NCBI RefSeq assembly: GCF_905404315.1
Contig: NC_066311.1
Span: 5,332,001 to 5,396,000 of the forward strand
Direction: 5' to 3'
Origin: Leptidea sinapis
Taxonomy: Eukaryota; Arthropoda; Insecta; Lepidoptera; Pieridae
DNA length: 64,000 nt
In this document: in pieces, positions 1-12,400 of the stretch
How positions within the stretch are numbered: the stretch's first letter is position 1
Layout: each line of letters begins with the position of its first letter
The notes under the pieces: generated by a model
Seen by the model: only the letters and a program-made list of their open reading frames with translations
The model's database searches: none
What the model was told of the DNA's origin: nothing
Position numbers and translations under genes: made by a program

Positions 1-1962
1 GTATATGACTGCATCTAGCCTATATCTTGTCACGATATCATGTTAAAATTTCAAATTTGAATTAAATTTATTCAGTAGTTCGTCCACCGCCCGACCGCAC
101 CATAGTATCGCGCACTCGGTTGCTAATCGTCCTAACTATTTAAAATAGTACTATACATTAAATACCAGATGCGACAAAAGTATTCGATTTGATATAAGGA
201 TCAATTTGTTACCACCAACTGTGCGTTAAAAATAAATTATAAATTTTTATTGTATTTATGATTCACTATTTTGCTTTACAGATAAAAGATAGATATATAG
301 GTATCCTGTCGCGTGTTTTTTGTATGACTCTTTAAGATAAACATTTTCATTATACATTATTTATGTTTAACTCCAACGATATTCGCCACGCACGCCAGAA
401 TAGCCTACAGATGGCAGTTTTTTTTTCCTACTTACTTCATACTTGTTTTTATATTTTTAAACACAATCTTTCACAATATCTTTATGCCTTGTTTTATATA
501 TTATGCTTTAGCCTATGTGTTATTCTGGTGTGTAAGCTATATTATTGTAAAATTTCATCAAAATACATTCAGTAGTTTTGACGTGAAAGAGTAACAAACA
601 TAAATCCATACATTCTAACAAACTTTCATTAATATAATGTTAGTAGGATAAAAACAATTAATTGTTAAATTAATACACATTTTCTGCACCTTATTATCTT
701 TTTATCTAACACAGAAGAAGAAGTGTTTTGCAATAAGGATTAGCGGAACAACGAAATAAGTATTTCTTAATGTTTCAATATGATAAACTCAAAAACTCCT
801 AATGTAGTGCTACCACATGTTTTTTGATTAAGAGGAGATTCATAAATAAAGACTAAACCTTACAAATCTACACTTCACAGCTTACACATTTTCCCCCTTA
901 ATCGTAATGGTCCGCTAACTTAAAACAGCCGCTAAGGAGTGTTTTTTCTCATTCTGACTTAGGTCAATAGAAGAAGACAGAGTGAGAATTAGCAATGCTT
1001 TAAGTGAGCAGACTATTATGAATAAGGGGGTTTGAAAACATAGCCAATACAAGGTAGAAATGGTCTTTTATTATTAAAACTAGTTCAATAAGCTGATTGT
1101 ACTGTTAAGTTGATAAAAGTTAATAACAATGGTTGTTAGTAGATAATTATCAAACAGTACATTTACCTGTGGGAGGCTCTTTTGCACAGGATGCCCACAA
1201 GAGTATGGGTACTACAACAGCACCTTTTTCTGCCCTGAAGCAGTAGTGTAGGCATTATTCTGTTTCGTTCTGAAGAGAGCCGTAGCTAGTGAAATAACTG
1301 AGTAAATGAGACTTAACATCTTATGTCTCAAGGTAATGAGCACAATTGTAATACTGCTCAGAGTTTTTGGGTTTTGTATTGAACCAGAGAATTCATTCAG
1401 AATCCTGCTTATATTAAGATACCATTTAAAATGGCCTATTTTATATTTTCAAAAAGTAATGATTACATAGTTAATGTGACTAATATTTTTTATTTGACCT
1501 CTAAATAAAATAATTAAACTACATTTCTATTTGAACGGAAACTACTTTCACAGTAAGTACATTACATTGTATTAAAAATATGAATATTATGTAAATAATT
1601 ATTTGAATAATATTTTAAGTCTTTTGTTGGGCGATGTATATGCTTCTACAATATGATCCCAGAAAATGTACAAAACAAATGTGTTACGAAATTTATAGCA
1701 TAAACAATTTTCTTAATGACACCACGGACTGGGAATAAAGCGAACACTCTCAGGCTCTTTAATTATAAATGTTTATTGTACGATATCACATTGTAATCCA
1801 CATTTTATATTTAAAAAAAAGTATCTTTTGAATGGGCGGTAGTTTTTGACGTTCAATAAGTGATTTGGAATCCTATTTTGAATAATAATATTTGAATTTG
1901 AATATGGTTTTCTAGCAAATGCTGAAAAGCATCAGTGTTATAAGGAATTTTTTTTTACTCAC
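1..1962. other. AT-rich non-coding flank
   Basis: I see no convincing coding region here. The short open frames, such as one near 363-575, have low-complexity composition and no family features. The only recognisable content is a degraded SINE-like repeat around 1168-1410, listed separately. The stretch is probably intron or downstream sequence of the putative minus-strand gene whose first coding exon may lie at 1963-2025. Confidence 0.4.
1168..1410 (-). repeat. SINE-like repeat family A, degraded copy
   Basis: This shares with 21565-21838 and 58084-58262 the blocks GGGAGGCTC, TTGCACAGGATGC and GAGACTTAACATCTTATGTC in the same order. The copy is diverged and lost its far end, as GAACCAGAGAATTC replaces the usual continuation. 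The strand is defined relative to copies that read GACGAGACGAGCAGG first. The family is dispersed and non-coding. Confidence 0.7.
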
Positions 1963-2025
1963 ATTGCCTCCATTTTTAATACTAGCAGTAAATGCACCAT
2001 TTGAAAGAAATTTGAACAGCCTCAT
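1963..2025 (-). CDS. putative first coding exon of an unidentified gene
   Basis: On the minus strand a good acceptor (TTTGTTTCAG, ending at 2042) opens a 79-nt exon, 2041-1963, closed by a consensus donor GTGAGT at 1962-1957. An ATG at 2025 gives 21 codons in phase 0, beginning MRLFKFLSNGAFTASIKNGG. The basic, hydrophobic and Ser/Thr-rich start would suit a mitochondrial presequence, but I do not recognise the protein and see no second exon within the window. Its head-to-head position with DDX49 (start at 3441) would suit a divergent promoter in 2042-3440. This is a splice-signal inference only; the exon could equally be spurious. Confidence 0.3.
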
Positions 2026-2161
2026 TGTTGATGCTGCTCCCCTGAAACAAATGATAAAGGTTTTTTTTTAAATCACCTAACTTTTTTTCTCAACCTGTTA
2101 ATTTGTTTATTGACAAAACTTCAATCAAATATTTATTCTTAAAAATATTAAACTTATTGAA

Positions 2162-2560
2162 CTACTAGCTGTCCCAGCAAACATTGTATTGCCAAGTAAA
2201 ATAATAAAAAAATATTCAATAATCAAAATTTATGGAGTATAAAAAATAGATGAAGAGTGATTCTCAGACCTACCAAATAAAAAGTACATAAAATTTATCG
2301 TAGGAGGTACTACGATCGTAGAAGAGTGAATATTTGTAGTTGTATATATTTTTCAATGCTGAATCATAATAAAATAAAATAAATTGTCATAAAATAAAAT
2401 AAGTATTTAGGGGTGGATTCACCCTTATCATTTAAGGGTATGAAAAGTAGATCTATGCCGATTCTCAGAGACAAAATTTCATATATATCGTTTTCGAAGT
2501 TTCAGAGGACTTTGGTAACAAACACCGCGACACGAGAATTTTATATTTTTATTTATTTAA
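2162..2560 (-). repeat. Helitron-like dispersed repeat
   Basis: The segment begins (+ strand) with CTAGCTGTCCCAGCAAAC and continues through GAAGAGTGATTCTCAGACC and CAAACACCGCGACACGAGAA. These blocks are typical of a non-autonomous lepidopteran repeat whose 3' end, read on the minus strand, finishes GGGACAGCTAG. A related end closes the element at 62469-62810. There is no coding content. Assignment to Helitrons rests on the CTAG terminus and is an inference. Confidence 0.45.
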
Positions 2561-3440
2561 TAACTTAGATTAAGATTAAGGACAACGAAAATATAATCGA
2601 ATTGGGATCTAGTTCCCTAATCTATGTCTATTAGTTATTTCACATAGGTTCAGAGTCCAAATAATATTTATTTAAGCATAGTATATATTCACGTACCTTG
2701 AAAGCTTGCTTAACTAAACAAAAACAATTACTTTTTCTTATACAGTAGTAGGTTAGAAGAAAGTCTACGTCGAACACGTTGGACCTAAATTTTTAGACGA
2801 TAAAATTTACAAGAAGTTGAAATGTGCAACACAGTGCATCAAACAGATAATGTTTTATGTTGTGAACTATTGTTATTTACACTGAATTTATATAGGTATA
2901 TAATATCTTTCTAATCATTCACAGATTTCTGCTATGATTTGAAACATTTAATACTAAGCAAGCAGTATGCACTAGGGATTAGGCATTAATAAAAAATAAA
3001 AATTAAATAAATACAACTCCTAACAACTGCTTCCCCACACAGACTAATGAAAATTTAAATTGTAATTAGTATTGATATTGAGTCGAGTAGTTGACAGAGA
3101 ATGAATAACTCAGTCCAACTACTGTATAGGAAAAAACTGATTGTTTTATATAATTTTTGGACCTATACACAATACTCACTTCAGTGAACTTACAGTGTGG
3201 ACACTGTGGAGGATTAGTAGAATACTCTCATTACCGAGACTCGTATTTATCATTATCATCGCATGTTTATTTGTTTTCTTTAAACAAAATGTACTCTGTG
3301 GTCTTTTTTGGTTTGCACTTGACATTTGACAATTAAAAACATGCTCTGTTGTTTACAATTTATTAGATTGCCTGAGCCTAATACTAAAGTAAAAATAAAA
3401 AACTGTGTTTTATTATATATACGGTAATCGAAATAACAAA
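2561..3440. other. AT-rich intergenic region upstream of DDX49
   Basis: No gene is supported. Short frames such as 3141-3329 show no family resemblance. The DDX49 promoter and 5' UTR should lie in the last few hundred bases; I could not pick a TATA box or initiator with confidence. Confidence 0.35.
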
Positions 3441-6400
3441 ATGGAAAACTACGAGGAAAGTGATTTTGTTAAGTTAGGAGTAAAACCTTGGTTGATAAAA
3501 CAATTAGCCACTTTAGGTAGTTAATCGTATTGCTCCTATCTGAAGTTAAAAGAAATATCTGGACCATTACTTAAATATGTTGTTTACAGGAATAAGAACT
3601 CCAACGCCTATTCAAAAAGGTTGCATATCTCAAGTACTCCAAGGCTATGATTGTATTGGTGCAGCTAAAACTGGGTCTGGTAAAACTTTTGCCTTTGCAT
3701 TGCCGATTTTGCAGCACCTGGCTGAAGATCCGTTTGGAATATTTGCTTTGGTTCTTACACCTACCCACGAACTGGCATATCAGGTTGGGCTGTACAAATA
3801 AAATCTTTAGTGAACAATTAGTGTATAAAATTTAAATGTGAAACTATAAAGTAATGTAAAAAATGTGAAACTTAACTAATAAGGTTTACTTTATGTTTGT
3901 GAAAAACATTGCATGTTCAGAGGACCTGCAGGCTTTGTGAAAATAATTACCTACAACTGTCAAATTAAAAAAGTTCTTTTGTTATTAATTTGTCGAATAT
4001 TACAAAAATTTTCTCCAAAACCTATGAATGCAGTAAAAAAATGATACTACACAATGGTCCAAATGTTATATCTATTATTTAATTTAAGGAAGGATGATAG
4101 TAAAGTTAAAGTCAACACTATTACAATTTCTAGTGTTAGTTAGTCATGTTTTCTATAAAATAATGAATTCATAAGTGTTATTTTTTGACATTTTTGTTAA
4201 ATTTGATGTGATTTGATCCTAAAAAAGGTCACTTACAAATTACTATCAATAAAACTTTTTGACCAAAGAAAAATAATACACAGCTGTTATATCCTTCCAG
4301 GTCTTGATAGTTGGATCTGACTAACATTTATTTAATATGCTTGGAACATTAATATGTTGAACAACAATGATATTAAATTAATTGTACCTATAACAATGAA
4401 TTTTCAATGGCATTTGTTACAGATAGCTGATCAATTCAGTATTCTTGGGCAGCCATTGAAACTCAGAGTTTGTATAGTAACAGGAGGATCAGACCAACTT
4501 GAAGAGTCTCTGAAGCTGGCCAAAAGGCCTCACATTGTTGTTGCTATGCCAGGCCGGTTGGCAGATCATATTACTGGCTGTGATACATTTTCTTTAAAAA
4601 AGATAAAATATTTAGTATTGGATGAAGCTGATAGGTAAGTTATAGTTTGAGAGACATTCTAAAAAAAGTGTGTGTACTTTTGTATGCACACAAGAAGTTA
4701 TACTTCTTTGGCCTAACATAGCAAAAATCATTAAAATGATTTATTCCTCGTGCTATTCTATATTTTTAGAAATAACAATTTTGTAAAAATCTTGCAAAGA
4801 TGATGTCAAAGGACAAATAATTATTAAATAATGAATAGGGCTGTATGGGCTTGAACCCTTTGCCTGTCCTAATAATGTATGAAAAAACCAAAAAAAAAAA
4901 GAATGACGCAAATATCAGAAAATTTTAGGAACCAATTTCAACCAGTTACTTTTGTGTTACAGTGATGTGTATCTTTAAATTTCACTCATTTTCATCTTTT
5001 TTTCATAATGCGCCTAAAGAAATATAACTTCAAAAAACTAATTTGCTATACATAAATAGTGCAATATTTGACATGTTATATTGCTGTTATTTTTTTAAAT
5101 AAAAATAAGGGACGAGACGAGCAGTATGTTCAGTTGATGGTCATTGATACACCCTGCCCATTATAATGCAGTGCTGCTCAGTATTATTGAAAAACCCCAA
5201 AACCGACGGCACTGGTATGGTATGGTATAGGGGCTCCTGTTTCCGCAATTAAACCACTAGCATGGGTCCATTTTGCATGCAGTAATGGCCGGTTACTCCA
5301 ACCAGCCCAGCTCCTTCCAGAAGTTCAGAACATTCCTGGGGTGTTCACAGACTTCTTGGAGCGACCTCGTATTGGTTAAGGTTTTTGCCCGTTGGTTGGC
5401 CACCCCCGCATATTCCAGGATTACGTGAGCGACCGTTTTGTCTTCTTTCAGACAACCTCTGCACTTAGGACTGTCCGTTACGCCGATTGTGAAATGGTGT
5501 TTGTTTAGTGACCCGTTAGGGTGCCCTCCATTATATGGATGTCATGTGTGTTGAGGCTCATAAGTCTACGTGTCAGTTTGGGCGATAGTGCAGGTATCGC
5601 CACCTTCGACTGTCTACAGCTTGAGACATCCATCGGGTGTTGTGTAGGTCGTTGGTGAGAGAGCGTATCCATGAGCGCATTTGGCTGAAGGGCAGTGGCA
5701 GAAGTGGCAATGGACCAGACACTATATTTGCCGATGCCCGCCTTGCAAGCTCATCCGCTGCATCATCACCCAACGAACCACTATGTCCCTTGATCCATTG
5801 CAGAGTTACCTGGTTATAAGAGGCAACTTGCTCCAGGGTTTGGTGACATTCGTGTATTAGTGCTGAGTTGTGTGTTATCAGCGCTGTTAGTACCGCCATA
5901 CTGTCAGAAAGAAATCTGATGTTGTGGCCATATACCTTTCTTCTTAATATAGCGCTGGCGGCTTCCTTGATGACTACGCACTGACATTGGAAGATGGAGC
6001 TGTGTGTGCCCAAGGGTATGGAAATGTGTATGTTTAGTTCCTGTGAGAATATGCCGGCACCAGTTCCAGTAGCCATTTTCGAGCCGTCTGTGTAAATTCT
6101 TAATTCGTTTACACCTGACTGGTCAGCATCTTTCTCATATAGCTGTATGTGATAGTTTTTATGGAAGGTATTTGTTTTAGATATCTTATCACATGGTGCC
6201 TCACAGAGTGGATAATCCTTTGTTACCCTATTGCAGAGCTTATCTGTTAGGCCGTCTTCATTCTTCCATACACCCAACAGCTTTAGACGTAGAGTCGCCA
6301 TTGTCGCTTCTTGTTGAAAGTGTATGTCGAGTGGTGTTAGCCCTAAAATCGTTTCAAGGGCCGAGGAAGGCGTGGTGCGCATGCATCCTGTTATGGCTGT

Positions 6401-9400
6401 GCAGGCCAGCCGCTGGAAACGCTGCAGCTTGGTTTGTACTGTCACAAGCTCTGTCCTGGGCCACCACGCTATTGCTCCGTAGGAGATAATTGGTCTGATG
6501 ACTGCTGTATAGAGCCATCTGCTTATCTTTGGAGCAAGACCCCAGGTTCTGCCTATGAGTCTTCTGCACTGCCAAAAGATGATGCATGCTTTTTTTCAAG
6601 GTGTTTGTTCCAAAGCAACTTACTATCCAGTATAACCCCCAGGTATTTAACTTCTTTAGTAAGGCTTAGTTCGGTGTTGAACAGCTTTGGTAATGTTAGA
6701 TTACCAAGGCTGCGTTTGTTAGTGAATAGTATTAGTTCCGTCTTTGACGGATTAGCTGTGAGTTTGTGTTGCGCGCACCATTCTTCCAAAATCTTAAAAG
6801 CAGATCTCATGAGGCTACATAAGACGCTCTCGACTGGTCCTGTTATTAGAATGGCGAGGTCGTCAGCATAGCCCACCGTGTACAGTTTCTTTTTGTTTAG
6901 CTTTGTGATGAGCTCATCTACCACAAGGTTCCAGAGCAGCGGCGAGAGTACCCCTCCTTGTGGGCAGCCCGTTGCCACCACACATCTAGTACTGGTGTTC
7001 ACAGTGAATCGTATCGCCCTATGCCTCAACATGCTGTCTATCCAACCGGCAATTGTAGGATCTACATCATGAGCGGCTAGCGCTCGGCCTATGCTAGTGA
7101 AAGAGGTTTTGTCGAAGGCGCCTTCGATATCAATAAAAGCACCTAAGGTTGATTGTTTACGTGATAATCCTTTCATTGCGAGAGATGTTACGCAATAGAG
7201 TGCGGATTCGGTTGATCTGCCCTGAGTATAGGCGTGTTGGTTGTCATGTAGCGGTTTTTGTATGAGGGCATTTTCCCTAATATCCCTATCGCAGAGTCTC
7301 TCTAGAGTCTTCAACAAAAATGATGTGAGACTGATTGGCCTGTACGATTTGGGATTTGTGTAATCACTTTTGCCTGGCTTAGGGATAAATACCACTTTTA
7401 CCTCCCTCCACTGGAGCGGTATGTATTTGTAGGCCAGGCATGACCTATAGATAGCAGTTAAATGCGCTGCTAGCAGCCCCATACCGCTCCATTGTAGCAG
7501 TCCTGGGAAGATCCCGTCCAGGCCTCCTGATTTAAATGGAAGAAAGCTGTTAATTGCCCACATTACCTTGTCTTTGTCTACCACCCTGTGAGCTGTGGTC
7601 CAATCCGTTTGATCCGGTGTGTTGCTCTGCGACGCCACTTCCTCCCACGTCTGGTTGTTGGTGATGCGGCATCCAGGGAAGTGAGTTTGCAGGAGTAGTT
7701 CGCAGGTCTCGGGGTCGGATTTGGTGTATGTGCCGTCAGATTTTTTCAAGCAACCTAGATTACGCTCTGGGTCACGTGAAAGGATGTTTTTTACTTTAGC
7801 CGCTTGGTTTGTGGATTCAATGTTAGTACAGAAGCGTCTCCAGCTTTCTCTCTTCCTTTCGCGGATGCGCCTCTTGAAACGATATTGGGCCTGTTTGTAT
7901 GCATCCCAGTCGTCTGGTGCCCGGGTATTTTTGGCTCTGTTGAACAGCTTCCTTACTTTGCAGCGCAGCCTATCTAACTCTGGACCCCACCACACACTTT
8001 TGTCGATTGAGTTGGGCTTTGTCGAAGTAAGAGGACACGTCTGTTCATAGCTGTTGATAAGTGTTTGAGTTATGTTAGTTACATGAGTTTCTATACCTGC
8101 GGTACCGTTATAATCGTCTGGTAGGGAAATGGCCATAAGCTCATTTCTCACCAATCTGTCGTATTTGGTGCGGTCCGTTTTTGGCAGGGCAGGTTTGATG
8201 TTTAAGCGAAGGTTGAACCTAATCCATCTGTGATCCGAGCATGAAGGTTCGTCTGACACAAGCCAGTCATTGACGAGAGAAGAGACATGGTCGGTTGCCA
8301 GTGTTAGGTCGATTATAGTTTGGGCTCGCGCCGTAACGTAGGTAGGCTCAGAGCCCCTGTTAAGTATATTAAGGTTAGTTGAGAAAAGGTATGTAAGTAA
8401 GTCCTCACCTCTTTTATTGGTATTTTGACTGCCCCAGATGGTGTAATGTGCGTTGGAGTCAGCGGAGATGATGAGTTCTAGCCTCTCTGTCTCGCAGTAG
8501 CTGACTAGCGCGGTGAGCTCCGGTGTTGGTACCTCCTCTTCCCCCGGCAAATAGACCGACGCTATGACCACGTCTGATAGGCCTAGGCGTTCATCTGCCT
8601 GAAGCTTCACAGCGGTTAGATCTCTGGAACATAGCTCATTTATAATGGTGGTCGTTACATGTCTTGGAGTATAAATACATGAACGTGGTTTACCTTCGGT
8701 AGCTGTTAAAAGTTTGCATCCGATGTTGTTGAGACCACATATATTGCCTTTCCTAATCCACGGCGCCTGGATTAGGGCTATGGTGTTTCCCTCTAGCAAA
8801 CGTCGCAGGTTAGCCGTCGCGGTGTAGCTGTGCTGGAGGTTGATTTGTATGAGTTTAAGGAGTGGAGGTGGATCGGTCTGGGCTGCTATCGCTGTGCAGT
8901 AGACTGTCCTCCAGCTCCTTTGTCTGATCCTCTTCCCTGGCCCCTTGCTGCCACCAGTCTATGGAGCGCGATTTGGTCTCTATGGGAGTCCGAACGAATT
9001 TTCTGATGTGTAGCGTCAGGGGCTGCACCTGAGGGCTGCTGCCCTCCTTCCGGCACGACATCCATGCGGTTGTCGGGCGCCGCCTCAGGAGCGGTCGCGG
9101 TTGGTACCATTGGCTGCGCTGCCACGTCCGGGTTTGGTTTCGGTGCTTCGCTGCCTTTACCCTCCTCTTCGGGGAAATTTACGTACACTGAGCCACATTT
9201 GTACGAGACCCTGCGATCTCGCTTCTTGAGCTCAGCTACATCTGCCTCAGGTATCCCAAGGACTATGCGCACCCTGCCACTTTCGTCCGGTTCTAGGATG
9301 TGGTACAAGCTCCAAGTGCGGACGTTGTACCACGGATTCTGCCCGGCGAATCTGGTCTGCAGCATGCTAAGATTTTCGTCCTTGGAAAACCTTGGGATGA

Positions 9401-12400
9401 TCATGGTCGCCTTGACTTTCCTAGGGATGTCGGCTTGGCGTTTGACCACGAGTCTGGTGTAAGGAAGTGGCGAAGTGATCTTGGAGACAGTCTTCTTTAG
9501 CCATTCCACGGCGTAAGTGTCCTCGCACCAAAGCTTGAGAGTACCCTCACCATGGTTGGCTCTGCCTGTGAAGCTGGGCAGCCTGAAGGGATCAGTGGAA
9601 GAGGTGGCGGCGCAGACTTCTGCGTCTATCGCACCCTCTATTGCCGACTGTATCTCCTGGGCTTGCTCGGCTTTTATGTCCCTGAAGGGCCATTCATGAT
9701 CGCGACTAGTAAATCGTTAGATTTACACATGTCGGCGTAATTTACAGAGCCCTTTTTGGGAGTAGGCCGCGGGTTTGTTCGCGTACGCTTAACGTCCTCG
9801 CGGGGTGACAGAGTGTCATCACGGCGAGCTCTTTTGCTGCCCTTGGGTAGGTGTGGACCTTGCCCGGAAGCAGCACGAGCTTCCGCCCTCTCTTGAACGT
9901 TTCGGCCGGCGCGTTTCCCTCGTGGCCTTTTTTGGGGCTTACTACCGCCTGCTACTGGTTCGATAGTCGGCTGTCCTGCGGGCTTGCCTTTATCTCCAGT
10001 AGCGCTGAAGCGACGGCACTACAACTATGCTCATCACCTTGAGACATAAGTTGCCATTTATTTGATACTAGCTGACCTGAAAAATGTTTACTTATTTATT
10101 TATATATTTGGACAACTAACAAATTACACTCTTTACATGCTTAAACTTAAAATATAATAATAAAATGAAGATAAGAGTAGAAATAAATAAAGAATAAATT
10201 AAGTATTATCTTTTTATATTGAGCAAGCGGAATGAATAAATCAATGTTCTGCGATTTGGCCAGTGGGTTATATGACATACAGAGCCTAGAAATAGTTGCA
10301 TTTTGACCCAGATTAGTCCTAGATCGTGGTACTACACACAACGAATAGGCATTTTTTCTTATTAATTTTGGAGGAACATTGTTGTTTTGCCATATAAATT
10401 ATAGATGTAAACCTTCCATGAGCTTCAACGAATCTATTACAAAAGATTTCATTGGGATTGGTCGAATAGCTTAGGAGTTATTAGGGAACATACAAACATA
10501 CATTCTCTTTTACATATTGTATATATACTTAGATGGAGTATAAATGAGTGTCTGGATAATTTGCCGGTATTTATTTATTTACGATAAGTGTTCATGCCAA
10601 TCATACAACACCATGGGAATTTATGATGTTATCTTGTTGATGTAGGTACTATAAATAACTAGACTCCAAATCACCTATTAAAAGGTCGTCAAAAATGTAG
10701 GAGAGGTATTGTATGAACATATACAGATAACATTCATTCAAAATAATACCAATTGTATATGCTCATAAGAACCTCATTGATTATGGTGCGAAATTCGCGA
10801 AAGACAGCGGTCGGCTGTATTTTGTTTGAGCAATTGAAATGTAATTACTTAGCAAAATTATCAAAAACTTCAATTAGTTACATAATACGAATAAAATACG
10901 TCACTCCATCCATTTTAAGGTTAAATACACTGTTATTCGGACAGTTTTTCACTGAACACTACGTCATTGCGTGGCGTTGTATACAAAGCGCGGTCAAAAC
11001 ACAACCGAACAAGAACTCTGCCTAATAGACACGTAGGCTGAGTTTTGCTTCAAAGAATTTGTGAGCGTGATTGTGAGTCTAGTTGTTTATTGTACGTCAA
11101 TTGTAAACTGCATAAATTCCAGAAACATTTAAAAGGCATTTATTTTCTCAAAATTGATTCCTTTAGAATTCTTTTTGATGTAATTTCTAATAACTACTAG
11201 ATACTACTACCGCTTCGGAAACAAATGGCGCTTTGAGAGAGAAGAAGCGGCGCAAAAAACTCTCCCAGCATTCTTTTTTTGCGCTCTTTTCAATAAAATT
11301 ATACAATATTGTACAGTCATTCTATGTCATATCTTCATCTATATTATATCTAGTCTACCGCTATAAAATAATCACAATCTAGTCCCAGGGTGTCCGATCA
11401 TTTAGATATTCAGCAGTGGAGTAATAGGATTTACGACAGAGCCATTTTTTTTATAAAACATTTAAATTTATTTATAGATAATGCCTGAACAGTGGCTGGG
11501 ACTTTATTATAGAAGTGTATACATTTACCCTTAAAGCTATTATGTATTCTATGAAGCCTACTAGAATTAGTTACAAGCAATCCCTTATTTCTAGTGTTAT
11601 AATAATATTTCACAAGATGCTTCACTTTTATCACCCCATACTTCTCGCACAGATACCCAAATAATTGAAGGTCCCAAAATTATTAAATTATAACACTTTG
11701 TCATCGACGAAAATTACTGTGCTTATACATCAAAAAGCTATTTTTACCGGTATCGTAAAATGTTTAATATAAATATTTGTATAGCAACCTTGATATCCTA
11801 GGTACTGCAAAAAACACATTTTCCACATTTAAGGCGAAGAGTAAGCAGAAAACACGCAAACATGGTGTTTTTAGACAAGTTTTGTGGTGAAAGTATAGCA
11901 TTTCGAACTATGAACACTACTTAATCCTGTTACACATATCCTTAAGTATTATTTTTAGGTTGCTAATGCTTGCTGTTGGTTATAGTTAACACTGCCGAGC
12001 CTTTTTGAACTACCACATTTCTTTGAAGTTAAACAAGTTTTTTGGCATGGCATGACGCATTTTTTTGGTACTTCTCTCAGAAAAGTTATTCTTATAGCTT
12101 GTACTTTTTTGTGTATGTTAATTTATTCAGATTAGTAGTGAATAACGAGGACTGTAAGCATATAAACTGTTTTCCACGCAAGAATTTTGAAAATATTGGC
12201 TTTTTTACATAGATGGCGGGCAGGCAGCCGTCAACTCATATCGCTCAAGGTCGCTGGCATTTAGTGTCGCCTTAATTGTGAATCAAATCCACTTATAAAA
12301 ATGGCTAATGTCAGTATACAGGCAGAACAAACTCTGGACATCTTTAATGATTCCTTTAATTATTGTTTCAAGCAAAAAGTTTGAATTATAAAATAAAAGC

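Larger units (their letters stand above)
5214..10010 (-). mobile_element. Non-LTR retrotransposon (I-group LINE with EN, RT and RNase H), decayed
   Basis: About 4.8 kb in antisense to DDX49, inside its intron 3. Read on the minus strand it holds an ORF1 remnant (about 9985-8860), an ORF2 with apurinic-type endonuclease, reverse transcriptase and RNase H (about 8875-5290), and a short 3' tail of CATAC-like units next to 5214. Presence of RNase H together with an APE-like endonuclease places it in the I superfamily; LOA-like is my best guess. It is flanked by the direct repeat CGACGGCACT (5204-5213 and 10011-10020), the probable target duplication. ORF1 lacks a start codon inside the element, so the copy is probably 5'-truncated. 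Several frameshifts and an altered catalytic residue show that it is dead. A 3' fragment of the same family lies at 55316-55910. Confidence 0.85.

Noticed and set aside
9985..10046. An ATG start for LINE ORF1 near 10046 (MSQGDEH...)
   Set aside because: The bases from 10011 onward belong to repeat A, as shown by the CGACGGCACT duplication and the match to other repeat A copies. The frame also stops soon after.
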